Shown: positions 62,822 to 64,000 of the stretch, piece by piece
Numbering within the stretch: the stretch's first letter is position 1
Layout of the letters: each line of letters starts with the position of its first letter
From: Streptomyces ficellus
Lineage (GTDB): Bacteria; Actinomycetota; Actinomycetes; Streptomycetales; Streptomycetaceae
NCBI RefSeq assembly: GCF_009739905.1
Contig: NZ_CP034279.1
Span: 1,612,001 to 1,676,000 of the forward strand
Direction of reading: 5' to 3'
DNA length: 64,000 nucleotides
Made by a program: the position numbers and the translations under genes
Notes under the pieces: generated by a model
Told to the model about the DNA's origin: nothing
What the model saw: only the letters and a program-made list of their open reading frames with translations
The model's database searches: none

Positions 62822-63595
62822 ATGACCGAGGCGACTCGGCGCAAGCCCGGTACACCTTGCTGGGTGAGCTTGATGGTGCATCGCCTTGACGCGACGCAGG
62901 AGTTCTACGGGGCGCTGTTCGGCTGGCGCTTCGAACCGGGTCCGCGACAGCTGGGCCCGTACCTACGCGGGCTGCTCGACGGCAAGGAAGTGGCGGGTAT
63001 CGGCCAGCTTCCCGCCGATCAGGACCTGCCGATCGCCTGGACGACGTACCTGGCGACGGACGACGCCGACGAGACCGCCGAGGCGATCCGGTGCAGCGGG
63101 GGGACGGTCGCCGTCGGGCCGCTGGGTGCCGCGGACGCGGGACGTCTGGCCATCTGCTCCGACCCGACGGGGGCCGTCTTCGGGATCTGGCAGGCCGCCG
63201 CGCACCTCGGCACGGCCGTGGTGGGCGCGCCGGGCACGCCCGCCTGGAACGAGCTGCTGACGCAGGAGACGGAAGCGGTCAGCAAGTTCTACAAGACGGT
63301 GTTCGGGTACGAGCTGGACGCCGGCGATCCGGCCGAGAAGGACCTGGTGACGCTGAAGGTCGACGAGCGGCCGGTCGCCTCGCTGTACGGCATCGGCTCC
63401 TCCCTGCCGCGCGACCGGGGTGCCCACTGGATGACGTGGTTCGAGGTAGCGGACACCGACGAGGCGGCGCGGCGGGTGGCCGGGCTGGGCGGCCGGGTGC
63501 TCCGGGAGCCGTACGACGACCCGGCCGGGCGGCTGGCGACCGTGGCGGACCCGGAGGGTGCGGTGTTCACGCTCGTACGGTCGGCGGGTGCGTGA
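62822..63595 (+). CDS. VOC family protein (two glyoxalase-like domains)
   Basis: A 257-residue protein with two VOC modules. The first has MVHRLDATQEFYGALFGWRF (as VHRLDATQEFYGALFGW) and ends GAVFGIWQAA. The second has ETEAVSKFYKTVFGYELD and ends EGAVFTLVRSAG. Such proteins act as metal-dependent lyases, isomerases or binding and immunity proteins; nothing here shows the substrate. ATG at 62822 is well spaced from GGAGAGA; a GTG two codons earlier is possible. Confidence 0.88.
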   Translation: MTEATRRKPGTPCWVSLMVHRLDATQEFYGALFGWRFEPGPRQLGPYLRGLLDGKEVAGIGQLPADQDLPIAWTTYLATDDADETAEAIRCSGGTVAVGPLGAADAGRLAICSDPTGAVFGIWQAAAHLGTAVVGAPGTPAWNELLTQETEAVSKFYKTVFGYELDAGDPAEKDLVTLKVDERPVASLYGIGSSLPRDRGAHWMTWFEVADTDEAARRVAGLGGRVLREPYDDPAGRLATVADPEGAVFTLVRSAGA

Positions 63596-63622
63596 CGCAC
63601 GAGCCCCCGGGCCGGTGCGTCA
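63593..63622. terminator. Hairpin spanning both convergent stop codons
   Basis: TGACGCAC (63593-63600) pairs with GTGCGTCA (63615-63622). The left arm contains the stop codon of the VOC gene and the right arm contains that of thymidine kinase, so one short hairpin may end both transcripts. Confidence 0.6.
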
Positions 63623-64000
63623 TTCGGCCGGCACCGGCAGCACGTCGGGTGACAGGGCGGCGGCGCGGGCGGAGGCGGCGGTCATACGGCGCCGGTGGTG
63701 ACGGCGGCAGAGCACCTCGTACCCCACCTCCCCGCTCTCGTCACCGGCGTTGACGTCGCCCACGACGACTTGGGCGCCCTCGACGACCATCTCGCCGCCG
63801 ACGGTCCGGGCGTTGTGGGTGGCGCGCGCGCCGCACCAGCACAGGGCCTCGACCTGGAGGACCTCGACCCGGTCGGCGAGTTCGACGAGCCGCTGGGAGC
63901 CGGGGAAGAGCTTGGAGCGGAAGTCGGTGGTGATGCCGAAGGCGAAGACGTCGAGTTCGAGGTCGTCGACGACGCGGGCGAGCTGGTCGATCTGCTCGGG
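63620..64000 (-). CDS. tdk: Thymidine kinase (C-terminal part, cut by window edge)
   Basis: The last 126 residues of a type II thymidine kinase; the start lies beyond the window. FGITTDFRSKLFPGSQRL is the Streptomyces form of the TK loop, ALCWCGARATHNAR carries zinc-binding cysteines, VVGDVNAGDESGEVGYEVLC covers the thymidine-binding lasso (split here by NAGDE), and CRRHH supplies the last ligands. It phosphorylates thymidine to dTMP for salvage. Confidence 0.9.
   Translation of the reverse strand, partial: PEQIDQLARVVDDLELDVFAFGITTDFRSKLFPGSQRLVELADRVEVLQVEALCWCGARATHNARTVGGEMVVEGAQVVVGDVNAGDESGEVGYEVLCRRHHRRRMTAASARAAALSPDVLPVPAE

Noticed and set aside
1..64000. tRNA, rRNA or other structured RNA genes
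   Set aside because: None was recognised on either strand, and the island borders are in a protein gene instead of a tRNA gene.

Overview
The window is high-GC actinobacterial chromosome, almost certainly Streptomyces. The right-hand 26 kb carries the gene order of a Streptomyces core segment: 23S/tRNA-type RNA methyltransferase, APC permease, a trkA pair, DUF3159, OB-fold protein, kdpE-kdpD, DUF3710, dut, thioesterase, DUF3093, DUF4193, cutS-cutR, inositol monophosphatase, ferrochelatase, sepH and tdk. All identifications come from reading motifs and gene order; no search was run.

Region 1 (1-2340) is a quinone-oxidoreductase-like gene followed by an AraC-type regulator. Region 2 (about 2342-37948) is a composite integrative island inserted at the 3' end of the RNA methyltransferase gene. 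Three copies of the last ~15 codons of that gene (2342-2386, 16492-16536, 37903-37948) mark its outer borders and an internal junction, so two elements sit in tandem. Element A (about 14 kb) carries a single-cysteine DsbA-like lipoprotein-sized protein, a very large secreted FG-GAP/lectin protein, a divergent RHS polymorphic toxin ending in a Hint domain and an LHH nuclease, an SMI1/KNR4 immunity protein, and a frameshifted tyrosine integrase. Element B (about 21 kb) carries a decayed PIN toxin-antitoxin pair, an unknown gene, a tightly coupled six-gene defence operon and a winged-helix protein. Both elements have the same short motifs at identical distances from the duplicated gene end, so they belong to one integration family, yet no intact integrase is visible.

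The defence operon (18248-35767) encodes an AIPR protein with an N-terminal nuclease-like motif, an N6-adenine methyltransferase, an HsdS-like specificity subunit, a NERD/pseudokinase/kinase/ATPase giant, an unknown 554-residue protein, and a 1868-residue protein with an embedded nuclease-like motif and a HerA-type ATPase. This fits a methylation-associated defence system (MADS) in its MAD2-MAD5-MAD6-MAD7-MAD8 part, with an AIPR gene where MAD1, MAD3 and MAD4 would be expected. It is the most interesting locus in the window.

Region 3 (37884-64000) is core genome: the host RNA methyltransferase, a potassium-related cluster (KimA-like permease divergent from two TrkA/RCK proteins, with kdpDE nearby), nucleotide sanitation (dut), two two-component systems (KdpDE and CutRS), haem synthesis (ferrochelatase), an MFS exporter with an aldonolactone oxidase, the cell-division protein SepH, a sulfurtransferase, a VOC protein and the 3' end of thymidine kinase. 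Several terminators in this part are built from tandemly duplicated hairpin arms.
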